Positions 1 through 8,572 of a stretch of DNA of 64,000 nucleotides are shown in pieces. This DNA is from Pseudosulfitobacter sp. DSM 107133 (lineage in GTDB: Bacteria; Pseudomonadota; Alphaproteobacteria; Rhodobacterales; Rhodobacteraceae). The DNA lies in contig NZ_CP085154.1 in assembly GCF_022788695.1 (NCBI RefSeq), positions 1,302,001 through 1,366,000 of the forward strand. The letters run 5' to 3'. Position 1 is the stretch's first letter. Each line of letters opens with the position of its first letter. Below the pieces are notes generated by a model, which was not told the DNA's origin, made no database searches, and worked only from the letters and a program-made list of their open reading frames with translations. The position numbers and the translations under genes were made by a program.

Positions 1-39
1 TACGCAGCGGCCAATATAGCTGCCTTGGTCGATCTGTAA
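1..39 (+). CDS. Possible 3' end of a CDS cut by the window edge
   Basis: Frame 1 is open from the first base for twelve codons and ends in TAA. The residues (ending NIAALVDL) would suit a helical C-terminus, but twelve codons prove nothing. The other plus frames close within 70 bases. No family can be named, and chance is a real alternative. Confidence 0.2.
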   Translation, partial: YAAANIAALVDL

Positions 40-153
40 CGAGTGAACCGGAAACGTCGGATATTTAACAATTAAGGACGCATACCCTTCGACTGGCCTG
101 ATCGACGCCACCGTAGCTGTTGACGTTCAAAATTCGTAGATGTTCTTCCGACA

Positions 154-190
154 GGGTTGGTTGTCTGCCCCCCATGCAGGCGACCAACCC
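154..190 (+). other. Long imperfect hairpin in the non-coding leader before msrB
   Basis: GGGTTGGT (154-161) pairs with ACCAACCC (183-190), and an inner CTGC/GCAG adds four pairs around a C-rich loop. There is no T-run directly after it, so it is not a textbook terminator. It lies about 50 bases before the msrB start, so it may end an upstream transcript or sit in the msrB leader. The rest of 40-240 shows no convincing gene. Confidence 0.4.
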
Positions 191-240
191 ACCAATACCG
201 GGTTCCTTTTCACCTATCTCCGTCACGAAAGGATCATCTG

Positions 241-717
241 ATGCGACGCCGAAATTTTCTGGTATCCGGCGCTGCGCTGGCCGTTTTGCGACCCGAGGGT
301 GTTTCTGCCGCCGAGGGCAGTTTTGAAATCACCCGTACCGAGGCCGAATGGCGTGCAATGCTGACTGACACCGAATACGCGGTGATGCGCGAGGAAGAGA
401 CCGAGCGCCCCTTTACCAGTCCGCTCAACGACGAAAAGCGGGCAGGCGTGTTTCACTGCAAGGGCTGCGATCTGCCACTTTATGATGCCAAGACCAAATT
501 CGACAGCGGCACCGGCTGGCCCAGCTTTTACGACAGCCTGCCCGATGCGATCGAAACCAAGCAAGATCGCAAATTGCTGTTTTATGTGCGTACCGAATGC
601 CACTGCCGCCGATGCGGCAGCCATCTGGGACATATTTTTGATGACGGACCCGAACCAACCGGAAAACGCCATTGCCTCAACGGTGTCAGCCTGACCTTCA
701 CGCCGCAGAACGCATGA
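241..717 (+). CDS. msrB: Exported peptide-methionine (R)-S-oxide reductase MsrB
   Basis: MsrB reduces the R form of methionine sulfoxide in proteins. The 158-residue product begins with a twin-arginine type leader (MRRRNFL, then a short hydrophobic stretch and a SAA cleavage-like site), so the enzyme is probably exported by Tat to the periplasm. The mature part has both zinc pairs (FHCKGCD and CHCRRCGSHLGH), the GTGWPSF motif, and the catalytic cysteine in RHCLNGVSL. The ATG at 241 is preferred over an upstream in-frame ATG at 157 because it has a GAAAGGA ribosome site at 227-233 and gives a clean leader. The stop codon overlaps the start of the next gene (ATGA), so the two are probably translationally coupled. 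Identity is secure; export is inferred from the leader alone. Confidence 0.9.
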   Translation: MRRRNFLVSGAALAVLRPEGVSAAEGSFEITRTEAEWRAMLTDTEYAVMREEETERPFTSPLNDEKRAGVFHCKGCDLPLYDAKTKFDSGTGWPSFYDSLPDAIETKQDRKLLFYVRTECHCRRCGSHLGHIFDDGPEPTGKRHCLNGVSLTFTPQNA

Positions 718-1070
718 GCGGATATCGCATCTGGCTTTTTCGCGCGGGGCGCGCCCTTCTGGGTGCGTTCTTTGCCGCAGGGGCTGCGCAGAAAACTGTC
801 GATCCTGTTCCTGCAATGGATTTGCTGCGCGGTCTGGGGCTGCCCGCCGTGCTGGTCTGGCCAGCGATGGTGTTCAACGCTTTGGGTGCTTTTGCGCTGT
901 GGTTTGGTACGCGGCTTGGCATGATGGCGGTGGCGCTGGCGGTGTATTGCATGGTCACATCGGTGTTTCACTTCCGGCCTGACGACCCCTGGCAGATCAG
1001 CATCTTCGTCAAGAACTGGGCGATTGCAGGTGGCCTGCTGGCTCTGGCCAGCCACCCCGAGGCCCGCTGA
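714..1070 (+). CDS. DoxX-like small integral membrane protein
   Basis: A 118-residue protein with about four hydrophobic segments, resembling the DoxX/DoxD family: an N-terminal RAGRALLGAFFAAGAAQK segment, a central VLVWPAMVFNALGA helix, and the family-typical FHFRPDD loop before the last helix (KNWAIAGGLLAL). Members are inner-membrane proteins, some linked to thiol or oxidative-stress redox systems, but no activity can be assigned here. The ATG at 714 overlaps the msrB stop, which suggests joint expression with the exported MsrB. A membrane partner in periplasmic sulfoxide repair is an inference from this coupling only. Confidence 0.7.
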   Translation: MSGYRIWLFRAGRALLGAFFAAGAAQKTVDPVPAMDLLRGLGLPAVLVWPAMVFNALGAFALWFGTRLGMMAVALAVYCMVTSVFHFRPDDPWQISIFVKNWAIAGGLLALASHPEAR

Positions 1071-1116
1071 CAAAACAACCCTTGGCTGTATGATGCGGTG
1101 CCGTTAGAACTGCGGT

Positions 1117-1710
1117 ATGCGCGCACCATTCCTGCTGTTTCTTCTCTCCTGTGTCGGTATCGCCGCGGCCGTCCTGCTGCCCGGCTGGTCGGATCTGTTG
1201 CTGCTGGCGGGCCCGATGGCGCTGGCAGCGGCACTCCTGTTGCTGCGCCGCCCGCGTGCTGCGCCGAAAAGACGGCCCGCACCGCGTAAAGCGCGAACAG
1301 GCCCGCCCGTCATCCTTGACGGATCGAACGTGATGTACTGGAAAACCCAATCGCCCGATCTGGCCCCCGTGCGCGAAGTGGTGAACACCCTGACCGACCG
1401 GGGCCTGTCTTCGTCGGTGATTTTCGACGCCAACGCAGGCCATCTGCTCTATGGAAAATATTGGCACGGAACCGACTTTGCCGCTGCACTGAACCTGCCA
1501 GACAGCCATGTGCGCGTGGTGGACAAAGGCACGCCCGCCGACCCGTTGATCCTGCAAACCGCCCGCGACCTCAGGGCACCGATCGTCACCAACGACCGTT
1601 ACCGCGACTGGCTGGACCAGTTCCCGGAGGCGCGTAAACGCGGCCACCTGATCCGTGGCGGCTATCGCAAGGGGCCGCTCTGGCTTGATCTTCCCAAACC
1701 GCAGGCATGA
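1117..1710 (+). CDS. Membrane-anchored NYN/Zc3h12a-like ribonuclease domain protein
   Basis: The 197-residue product starts with two hydrophobic helices (about residues 4-22 and 27-44) and a basic, proline-rich linker. The cytoplasmic domain opens with VILDGSNVMYWKT, the first acidic motif of PIN-like NYN nucleases of the Zc3h12a type. Later it has FDANAGHLL and VTNDRYRDW, which fit the second and third acidic positions. Such domains usually cleave RNA; the substrate here is unknown. The ATG at 1117 starts the first hydrophobic helix directly. The gene stands alone: the next gene, truA, is on the other strand and ends at 1777 after a GC-rich repeat. Confidence 0.7.
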   Translation: MRAPFLLFLLSCVGIAAAVLLPGWSDLLLLAGPMALAAALLLLRRPRAAPKRRPAPRKARTGPPVILDGSNVMYWKTQSPDLAPVREVVNTLTDRGLSSSVIFDANAGHLLYGKYWHGTDFAAALNLPDSHVRVVDKGTPADPLILQTARDLRAPIVTNDRYRDWLDQFPEARKRGHLIRGGYRKGPLWLDLPKPQA

Positions 1711-1768
1711 CCCTTCATCTTGCCAGATAAACTCCGGGGGAGGCGCGCAGCGCCGGGGGCAGAGCCCC
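1711..1768 (-). repeat. GC-rich intergenic repeat, copy 1 (AAGATGAAG subtype)
   Basis: Read on the minus strand, this has GGGGCTCTGCCCCC, a GCGC hairpin, CCCCCGGAGTTT, and then GGCAAGATGAAGG. The same layout recurs at 46228-46286; a related subtype ending GGCCAAAAGAAG is at 8336-8393 and around 42660/43773, and a short tail copy is at 27864-27890. It fills the gap between the NYN gene and the convergent truA gene. It can fold into two hairpins, so it may also stop transcription. Confidence 0.75.
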
Positions 1769-1776
1769 GACCCACA

Positions 1777-2547
1777 TCAGCCCGCAAACGGGTCTTCAGG
1801 GTACTGCACACCGGCCAGATACAAGCCCTGCGGCGGACACACCGGCCCACAGGCCGCACGGTCCTGCGCCTCAAGCGCGCGGCGCACATCATCCGGTGCC
1901 CAGCCGCCGCTGCCGACCCGTTCCAGCGTGCCGACAAAGCTGCGCACCTGATTGTGCAGGAACGACCGCGCCCGCACGGTGAACTGCACCTCGGGGCCCC
2001 AATCGGTCCCGACGCGCACAATATCCAGCGCGTCCAGCGTTTTGACCGGACTTTCCGCCTGACAGATCGACGACCGGAAGGTTGTGAAATCATGCAAGCC
2101 CAGCAAATGCGCCGCGCCTGCGCGCATCGCCTCTACGTCCAGTTCACGGTTCACGCGCCACACCAGCCCGTCCTGATGGGTTGCAGGCGCGCGGCGCATC
2201 AGCAGGCGGAACAGGTACTTCCGCTCAAGCGCCGAAAACCGCGCGTGCCAGTCGTCCGCGACCTGCGCGCAATCCACAATCGCCACCGGCGCGGGTTTCA
2301 GGTGATAGTTGATCGCCTCGGACAGACGAAACGGATCCCAGTCCTTGTCCATGTCGCAATGGGCCACCTGAGCCAGCGCATGCACGCCCGCATCGGTCCG
2401 CCCGGCGGCGGCGATGGTGTGCGCGCGCGGTTCCAGTTTCGCCAGCGCAGCCTCGATGGCACCCTGAACCGACGGCTGGTCCGGTTGCCGCTGCCATCCG
2501 ACGAATGGCGCACCATGATATTCGACTTTCAACGCATAACGGGGCAT
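1777..2547 (-). CDS. truA: tRNA pseudouridine(38-40) synthase TruA
   Basis: TruA converts uridines 38-40 of the tRNA anticodon stem to pseudouridine. The 256-residue product shows the family N-terminus ([22 protein letters not shown]), the catalytic aspartate in [12 protein letters not shown], the ERKYLFRLL strand and the [18 protein letters not shown] motif. The start at 2547 is chosen because the frame upstream of it (to 2598) lacks family similarity and this start gives the standard beginning. It is divergent from ycjX with about 114 bases between the starts, so that gap must hold both promoters. Confidence 0.93.
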   Translation of the reverse strand: MPRYALKVEYHGAPFVGWQRQPDQPSVQGAIEAALAKLEPRAHTIAAAGRTDAGVHALAQVAHCDMDKDWDPFRLSEAINYHLKPAPVAIVDCAQVADDWHARFSALERKYLFRLLMRRAPATHQDGLVWRVNRELDVEAMRAGAAHLLGLHDFTTFRSSICQAESPVKTLDALDIVRVGTDWGPEVQFTVRARSFLHNQVRSFVGTLERVGSGGWAPDDVRRALEAQDRAACGPVCPPQGLYLAGVQYPEDPFAG

Positions 2548-2661
2548 GGCGCATGCCCTAGCGCCACGCAGCCCCACTGGCAAGCCTGTGGTGGACACCC
2601 TATGTTCATCTCAACAACATGCGTCACCTTTCAGGGTGATCGGGCAGAACAAGGGGACCCT

Positions 2662-4068
2662 GTGGTCATATCAGCAATAGCCGACAGTCTGGTACGCGGC
2701 GTCGAAAGCGTGCAGGACACGGTGTCCGAAACACTTTTTGAACCCGTGGTGCGCCTTGGGGTCACAGGCCTTGCGCGCTCGGGCAAGACGGTGTTCATCA
2801 CCTCGCTGGTCGCCAACCTTCTGGACCGGGGCCGTATGCCGCATCTTCTGGCCGCATCCGAGGGACGGATCGAGGCAGCATTCCTGCAACCCCAGCCCGA
2901 CGACACGGTCCCGCGATTCGACTACGAAAGCCATCTTGGCGCGCTCACGGCCGATCCTGCCCACTGGCCCGACAGCACCCGCCATGTTTCCGAACTGCGG
3001 GTCAGTCTGCGGGTGCGCCCCAAGGGGCTGCTTGCGGGGCTCAAGGGGCCGCGCACGGTGCATATCGACATTGTCGACTATCCCGGCGAATGGCTGCTGG
3101 ATCTGACATTGCTGGACAAGTCATACAGCGAATGGTCGGCGGCCACGCTGGCATCCATCGCCAGCCGCGAAGAGGCATCCGGATACCGCGCCAAGGTGGC
3201 GCAGGTGGACGGGGCAGCCAGGCTGGACGAGCCGGTGGCCCAGGACCTTGCCGCAGGCTTTGCCGCCTATTTGCAAGACGCGCGCCGCGCGGGCTACTCG
3301 GACTGTGCGCCGGGTCGCTTTCTGCTGCCCGGTGATCTGGCGGGCTCTCCGGTGCTGACCTTTGCGCCGCTGCCCGCTGGCGCCGCCCCGCGCGGGTCGC
3401 TGCTGCGCGAAATGGACCGCCGTTACGAGGCGTATAAGGCGCAAGTGGTCAAACCCTTCTTTCGCGACCATTTCGCCCGCATCGACCGACAGGTGGTGCT
3501 GGTCGACGCCTTGGGGGCGATCCACAACGGCCCCGCAGCGCTTGAGGATTTGCGCGGCGCGCTCACCGACATCCTGTCGGCCTTTCGCCCCGGCCGGAAT
3601 GCCTTCCTGACGCGGTTGCTGATGGGCAAACGGGTCGAGAAGATCCTGTTTGCCGCGACCAAGGCCGACCATTTGCACCACAGCCAGCACGCAGAGCTGA
3701 CCGCGATCATGCAGGCGCTGGTGCGCGATGCCACCGACAAGGCGCGCTTTGCCGGCGCAGACACGCAATCGCTGGCCATTGCGTCGCTGCGCGCCACGAC
3801 GGAAACGGACATGCCCCATGACGGTGAAACGCTGGGAATGGTGCAGGGCAAGCTCTTGGACACCGGCAAGCAGGCGGCGTTCTTTCCCGGCCATCTGCCC
3901 AGCGATCCGTCGCATCTGTTGAACCCGCAGCGGGGCGAGAACTGGCTGGCTGGCGATTATCAAGTGATGCGCTTTGCGCCCGCCACGCTGACCCTGCGCC
4001 CCGGCGACGGGCCGCCCCACATCCGGCTGGACCGCGCCGCGCAATTCCTGATCGGGGACAAGCTATGA
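2662..4068 (+). CDS. ycjX: YcjX-family GTPase-like protein
   Basis: The 468-residue product matches the YcjX family (DUF463), P-loop proteins of unknown biochemical function that often sit beside YcjF and stress genes. The Walker A motif GLARSGKT is at about residues 36-43; HIDIVDYPGEWLLDL resembles a switch II (DxxG-like) segment; ATKADHLH resembles the base-recognition motif. The GTG at 2662 is preferred because AAGGGGA precedes it at 2651-2657 and the product then begins as relatives do; an ATG at 2602 is the alternative. The frame stays open far upstream (to 1720), but that stretch is antisense to truA. The stop overlaps the next ATG (ATGA). Confidence 0.88.
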   Translation: MVISAIADSLVRGVESVQDTVSETLFEPVVRLGVTGLARSGKTVFITSLVANLLDRGRMPHLLAASEGRIEAAFLQPQPDDTVPRFDYESHLGALTADPAHWPDSTRHVSELRVSLRVRPKGLLAGLKGPRTVHIDIVDYPGEWLLDLTLLDKSYSEWSAATLASIASREEASGYRAKVAQVDGAARLDEPVAQDLAAGFAAYLQDARRAGYSDCAPGRFLLPGDLAGSPVLTFAPLPAGAAPRGSLLREMDRRYEAYKAQVVKPFFRDHFARIDRQVVLVDALGAIHNGPAALEDLRGALTDILSAFRPGRNAFLTRLLMGKRVEKILFAATKADHLHHSQHAELTAIMQALVRDATDKARFAGADTQSLAIASLRATTETDMPHDGETLGMVQGKLLDTGKQAAFFPGHLPSDPSHLLNPQRGENWLAGDYQVMRFAPATLTLRPGDGPPHIRLDRAAQFLIGDKL

Positions 4069-4520
4069 ACGCCGTTGAAATTTGTGCGGCCCGCCCGCTG
4101 GATGCTGGCACGGTGGGGGCGATCTTGACTGCGAATGTCGATGCAACGCCGTGGCTGCCACGGGTGCATTCGCGCGCCCAAGAGCTGATGTTTGCCGCTG
4201 ATATGATAGACGCGGGTTGGGTGACGACAGCACGCACCGATGAAGGCGTCGTGGGGTTCCTGGCCTTGCAAGGCGATGAAATCCAAAGCCTCTATGTCGC
4301 GCCCCAAGCGCAGAACCGCGCCACGGGCACGGCTTTGTTGAACCACGCCAAACGCCAGCGCAATCGGCTGGGGCTGTGGTCCTTTGCGGCGAATACCGCG
4401 GCCAACCGGTTTTACGAACGCGCGGGCTTTCGCCCCGTGCAGCATACCGACGGGGCGGGCAATGACGTGGGCCTGCCCGACATCCGCTATGAATGGCACG
4501 CAGATAGGGAGGCCGCGTAA
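4065..4520 (+). CDS. GNAT-family N-acetyltransferase
   Basis: The 151-residue product has the GNAT fold signature: a central GVVGFLALQGDEIQSLYVAP strand-turn (motif A start), QNRATGTALLNHAK as the acetyl-CoA pyrophosphate loop (Q/RxxGxG/A form), and the terminal TAANRFYERAGF motif. The target is unknown. It overlaps ycjX by 4 bases and the ycjF-like gene by one base (TAATG), so it is the middle gene of a tightly coupled trio. Acetylation of one of the partners is conceivable but is only an inference from gene order. Confidence 0.82.
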   Translation: MNAVEICAARPLDAGTVGAILTANVDATPWLPRVHSRAQELMFAADMIDAGWVTTARTDEGVVGFLALQGDEIQSLYVAPQAQNRATGTALLNHAKRQRNRLGLWSFAANTAANRFYERAGFRPVQHTDGAGNDVGLPDIRYEWHADREAA

Positions 4521-5515
4521 TGGCCAAAGGTCCGGTTCTGATTGATCTTACCGAAACGCCATCGGTCGCCGATGCACCGCCGGTGCCCGACACGCTGGCC
4601 GAGCCGCTGCCGCAGGGGCGCGCGATGCAGACAGCGGCGCGGCTGGCGGCGCGGCGTCCGTCGCTGTTGGGACGGCTGTTCTGGTGGGTGACAACGACGC
4701 TGATCGGGGCCGTGGTGTCGATTGCGGCGTGGGACTTTGCCAGCGGCTTGATCGACCGCGCCCCGATCCTTGGCTGGATCGTGACCGGGCTGTTCGCCCT
4801 GTTCGTCGCAATCCTGCTGTTGATGGCGATCCGTGAACTGGCGGCTTTGGCGCGGCTGACCCGCATTGACGATCTGCGCCATCAGGCCGCCAGCGCAATC
4901 GAAGCCGCAGACCTGCCTGCCGCGCGCAAGGTGACCGACCGTCTGGTCGCGCTGTACAACAGCCGCGAAGATACCCGCTGGGGCCGCGAACGCCTGGCCG
5001 AGCTGCGCGGCGACCAGATGGACGCGGCGGCCTTGCTGACGCTGGCCGATGCCGAACTGCTGGCGCCGCTGGATGCCGCGGCGTCCCGCGAGGTTGAGGC
5101 AGCGGCGCGCCAGGTGGCGGCGGTGACGGCGCTGGTGCCGCTGGCGCTGGCCGATGTGGCCACGGCGCTGACCGCCAACCTGCGGATGATCCGCCGCGTG
5201 GCCGATGTCTATGGCGGGCGCTCCGGCTTCCTTGGCAGCTGGCGGCTGACCCGTGCGGTGCTGTCGCATCTGGTGGCCACGGGGGCGGTGGCCGTGGGCG
5301 ATGATATGCTGGAACCGATCCTTGGCGGCTCGCTTCTGGGCAAGCTGTCGCGCCGCTTTGGCGAAGGGTTGGTGAACGGCGCGCTGACCGCCCGCGTGGG
5401 TGTGGCCGCGATGGAGGTTTGTCGTCCGCTGCCGTTCCCCGCCGGCAAACGCCCGACCAGCCGGGGAATCGTTCAGCGCAGCCTGACGGGGCTGTTCGGC
5501 ACAAAGGGAAGCTAG
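4520..5515 (+). CDS. ycjF: YcjF/TIGR01620-family inner-membrane protein (DUF697)
   Basis: The 331-residue product has a cytoplasmic N-terminus and two adjacent transmembrane helices near residues 52-100 (LFWWVTTTLIGAVVSIAAWDF and GWIVTGLFALFVAILLLMAI). The long C-terminal part contains LVPLALADVATALTANLRMIRRVADVYGGRSGFLGSWRL, the core of the DUF697 domain. YcjF proteins accompany YcjX in proteobacteria and their function is unknown. Translation starts on the stop of the acetyltransferase gene (TAATG). Confidence 0.85.
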   Translation: MAKGPVLIDLTETPSVADAPPVPDTLAEPLPQGRAMQTAARLAARRPSLLGRLFWWVTTTLIGAVVSIAAWDFASGLIDRAPILGWIVTGLFALFVAILLLMAIRELAALARLTRIDDLRHQAASAIEAADLPAARKVTDRLVALYNSREDTRWGRERLAELRGDQMDAAALLTLADAELLAPLDAAASREVEAAARQVAAVTALVPLALADVATALTANLRMIRRVADVYGGRSGFLGSWRLTRAVLSHLVATGAVAVGDDMLEPILGGSLLGKLSRRFGEGLVNGALTARVGVAAMEVCRPLPFPAGKRPTSRGIVQRSLTGLFGTKGS

Positions 5516-5606
5516 GGGCCTGACCCCGGGTCAGGAAATCCTCACTTTGCCCCGCCAGCCCAAAGCGTTAACCTGCGCTTTGAATGTCGGGTAGGGGTAA
5601 GGCGCG

Positions 5607-8336
5607 ATGGAAGGTCTTCTGGTTCTGATCGGGGGGATCGTGATCGCGATTCCCGTGGCATTGATCTATCTGCTGATCAGCCACAGCGGTGTGAAATCAC
5701 GCCTTGCTGATGTCGAAAAGGAACTGACGGCCCTGCGCCTGCGTGCAGGCTCGGCGATACCGTCCGCAGAAAATGCACCACAACAAGCGCCTGCATCTCC
5801 AAGGCCGGAACAGCCCCCCGAACCGGCAAAGCCTGCACCACCACCGCCCCCTGCGGCTGCGGTAATCGCTGCACGGGCAGACGCTGCCGGGACCCCGGCC
5901 AAAACGCCAGCACCGCGTCCGCCTTCGCCAGCCGCCGACTGGATGCAACGGCTGAGCAGATGGTTGGTGAACAACTGGTTCTACGCGGTCTCGGCGCTGT
6001 CGCTGGCGCTGGCGGGGCTGTTTCTGGTGCAATATGGCGTCGAGAACGGCCTGTTGCCGCCCACTGCACGGGTCGCTGCGGCGCTGGCCTTTGGCGTGGT
6101 GCTGATCGGGGCGGGGGAATACATCCGCCGCCGGTTCGGCGATGGCGAGGACACCAGCACCGCCTATCTGCCCTCGGTGTTTTCCGGCGCGGGCATCGTG
6201 TCGCTGTTTGGCGGCGTTCTGTCGGCGCGGCTGCTGTATGACCTGATCGGGCCGGAAACGGCGCTGGTCGGCATGGTGCTGGTGGCGCTGGTGGCTCTGG
6301 TTCTGGGCTGGTTCCATGGCCCGCTGCTGGCGGCTGTGGGGGTGATCGGCGCCTTTGCCGCGCCCTTTGTGGTGGGCGGGTCGTCGGATGATCCGACGAT
6401 TTTCTACGCCTATTTCACCATTATCGCAGCCCTTGGGCTTGGCATCGACACGCTGAAACGCTGGGCGTGGGTGTCGGTGCTCAGCCTTGTGCTGGCCTAT
6501 GTCGCGGGCTGGCTGCTGGTGATGGGTGCGGATGACACGATTGCGGGTTTAGTGGCCTATGTCTTTGCGCTGGCGCTGATGGCGGTGCTGATACCGGCGC
6601 GGTCGGTGTCGCCGGACCACGGCGGCGCGATGCTGCACCAGATGACCCCGACCACGCGCCCGATCTTTCCAACTTGGCTGGCCGCAGGCGCGCTGGCCGC
6701 GACGGTGTTTGCGCTGATGTCGACCGCGCAGGAGGGCGCTGCCGAATTCGGGTTGTCGGTGCTGGCGCTGTCGGTGCTGGCAGGGGCATGGACCTGCTGG
6801 TCGGTGCGCGCACCGGCCTTGCAGGACCAGACGCTGCTGCCGGTCGCAGGCCTTGGCGCTGCGGTTGTACTGGTCGGTCTGGACCGCGCGCCCATCGTTA
6901 CCGATTACCTGACCACATATGTCGATGCGCCAGAGGCCAAGTTCCCCCTGACCGTCACCGCGTTGGTGGGCATCGGCGTGGTGCTGTCGCTGCTGACCGC
7001 ATGGCGGTCGCTGCGCGGTGGCGCGTTCGCGCCGCTGTGGGCGCTGGCGGCGGCGGTGATCGCACCGGGACTGGCGGTGCTGATCGAAGTGACATGGCAG
7101 CCGGCGACGGCCATCGGAGCCTACCCCTGGGCGCTGCACGCGGCGGCGCTGGCGGCGCTGATGGGCGTGCTGGCCGAACGCTTTGCCCGCGTGGACGGGC
7201 CGGAACACCGCCTGCGCACCGCGTTTTTCGTGCTGTCAGCGCTGTCGTGCATCACCTTTGCGCTGGTGCTGATCCTGTCGCTGGCGGCGCTGACGGCGGC
7301 GATTGCGGTGACGGTTGTGGTGGCCGCGTGGCTGGACCGCAAGTTCGACCTGCCGCAGATGAGCTGGTTTGTGGCGGCGGGCGTGGTGACACTGGGCTAC
7401 CGGCTGGTAGCCGATCCGGGGATGGTCTGGGCCGTCGACACCGGGCTGGCCGAAATGCTGCTGGCCTATGGCAGCGCCTTTGGTGCGATGGTGGCGGGGC
7501 TGTGGCTGCTGCGCCCGCGCGTGGCCCAGGGGCGGCGCGACGAGGCGGTGCTGATGCTGGACAGCGCGGCGTGGTCCTTTGGCGGGATTCTGGTGACGCT
7601 GCTGGTTTATCGTGCGATTTCCTATGTGCTGGACGAAGACAGCGTCGGATCGCATTGGGCGATGGGCCTGTTCGCGACGATCTGGTTCGGGCTGGCGCTG
7701 GCACAGGTGCAGCGCATGGCGGGACGCCGTGCCTTGCGCTGGGCGCGGGCAGGGCTGGCGACGGTCTTTGCGCTGATCGGTCTGCTGGCACTGGCGCTTG
7801 GGGCGCTGCTGTTTTCTCCGTTGCTCAGCACCTGGTTCGGCGATGTCGCAGGGCCGCCGCTGGTCAACACGTTGGCCCCCGCCTATCTGGCACCGGCACT
7901 GGTGCTGGCGCTGGGCGCATGGCGGATCGATACGCTGCCGCGGTTGCTGAAGCTGGCCATGTTGGGGCTTGCGGGGTTGCTGGGTCTGCTGTGGCTGTTC
8001 TGCGTGATCCGTCATTTCTGGCAGGGACCTGATGCGATGGAGCTGAGCCGTGGCATGGGGCAGGGCGAGCTTTACACCTATACCGTCGCGCTGCTGCTGG
8101 CAGGGGCGGGATTGTTCTATCAGTCGATGGCGGCCAGCTCGAACCTGATGCGGCGCGCGGGTCTGGCTGTGATCGGGCTGGCGGTGGCCAAAGTGTTCCT
8201 GATCGACATTTCAGGGCTGGGCGGATTGGTGCGGGTGTTTTCGTTGTTGCTGCTGGGGCTGTCGCTTGCCGGGCTGGCGTGGCTGAACCGCTGGGCGCAG
8301 GACAAGACGGCAGCGCGCGGGGAGGACGCGGAGTAG
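5607..8336 (+). CDS. Large DUF2339 multi-spanning membrane protein
   Basis: A 909-residue protein. An N-terminal hydrophobic helix (about 5-25) is followed by a short heptad-like stretch (VKSRLADVEKELTALRLRAG) and a proline/alanine-rich linker to about residue 115. The remainder holds two dozen or more transmembrane helices with very few loops. This is the DUF2339 pattern; the family has no established function, and a transporter or envelope role is a guess. An AGGGGTAAGG site precedes the ATG at 5607. It is probably its own unit, since about 90 bases separate it from the previous gene and a repeat copy begins at its stop codon. Confidence 0.85.
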   Translation: MEGLLVLIGGIVIAIPVALIYLLISHSGVKSRLADVEKELTALRLRAGSAIPSAENAPQQAPASPRPEQPPEPAKPAPPPPPAAAVIAARADAAGTPAKTPAPRPPSPAADWMQRLSRWLVNNWFYAVSALSLALAGLFLVQYGVENGLLPPTARVAAALAFGVVLIGAGEYIRRRFGDGEDTSTAYLPSVFSGAGIVSLFGGVLSARLLYDLIGPETALVGMVLVALVALVLGWFHGPLLAAVGVIGAFAAPFVVGGSSDDPTIFYAYFTIIAALGLGIDTLKRWAWVSVLSLVLAYVAGWLLVMGADDTIAGLVAYVFALALMAVLIPARSVSPDHGGAMLHQMTPTTRPIFPTWLAAGALAATVFALMSTAQEGAAEFGLSVLALSVLAGAWTCWSVRAPALQDQTLLPVAGLGAAVVLVGLDRAPIVTDYLTTYVDAPEAKFPLTVTALVGIGVVLSLLTAWRSLRGGAFAPLWALAAAVIAPGLAVLIEVTWQPATAIGAYPWALHAAALAALMGVLAERFARVDGPEHRLRTAFFVLSALSCITFALVLILSLAALTAAIAVTVVVAAWLDRKFDLPQMSWFVAAGVVTLGYRLVADPGMVWAVDTGLAEMLLAYGSAFGAMVAGLWLLRPRVAQGRRDEAVLMLDSAAWSFGGILVTLLVYRAISYVLDEDSVGSHWAMGLFATIWFGLALAQVQRMAGRRALRWARAGLATVFALIGLLALALGALLFSPLLSTWFGDVAGPPLVNTLAPAYLAPALVLALGAWRIDTLPRLLKLAMLGLAGLLGLLWLFCVIRHFWQGPDAMELSRGMGQGELYTYTVALLLAGAGLFYQSMAASSNLMRRAGLAVIGLAVAKVFLIDISGLGGLVRVFSLLLLGLSLAGLAWLNRWAQDKTAARGEDAE

Positions 8337-8393
8337 GGGGCGCTGCCCCCCGGCCTGTGGCCGTCCCCCGGGATATTTGTGGCCAAAAGAAGG
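8336..8393 (+). repeat. GC-rich intergenic repeat, copy 2 (CCAAAAGAAG subtype)
   Basis: It starts at the last base of the preceding stop codon: GGGGGGCGCTGCCCCCC, then GGCCTGTGGCC, then CCCCCGGGATATTT and GGCCAAAAGAAG. Two hairpins are possible. It matches the copy split by the IS element near 42.7 and 43.8 kb almost base for base across GGGATATTT…GGCCAAAAGAAG. Confidence 0.8.
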
Positions 8394-8470
8394 GGTCTTG
8401 TAGGGCTATGCCGCGCTGCTTATAAGGCAGGCATGATGATGCTATCCGCGCTCATTATTCGAATTATTTC

Positions 8471-8499
8471 CCCGGCGCTCTGACCATAGAGACGCCGGG
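8471..8499 (+). promoter_or_regulatory. Leader hairpin upstream of ileS
   Basis: CCCGGCG-CTCT pairs with AGAG-A-CGCCGGG across a 6-base loop (82-87), a strong 11-pair stem about 75 bases before the ileS start. It lies in an otherwise lower-GC stretch (8420-8560) with no convincing gene. It could be a leader structure or attenuator; no T-box-like element is visible. Confidence 0.45.
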
Positions 8500-8572
8500 C
8501 AACAGGTGTTTGAGCCATCGCACCGACCCTCACTGAACATATATTCCCGACCTGATCCGAAGGACGCCCGAC

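Noticed and set aside
1720..2661. A longer N-terminus for ycjX reaching back to 1720
   Set aside because: This stretch is antisense to truA and includes the translated repeat; the GTG at 2662 with its ribosome site is much better supported.
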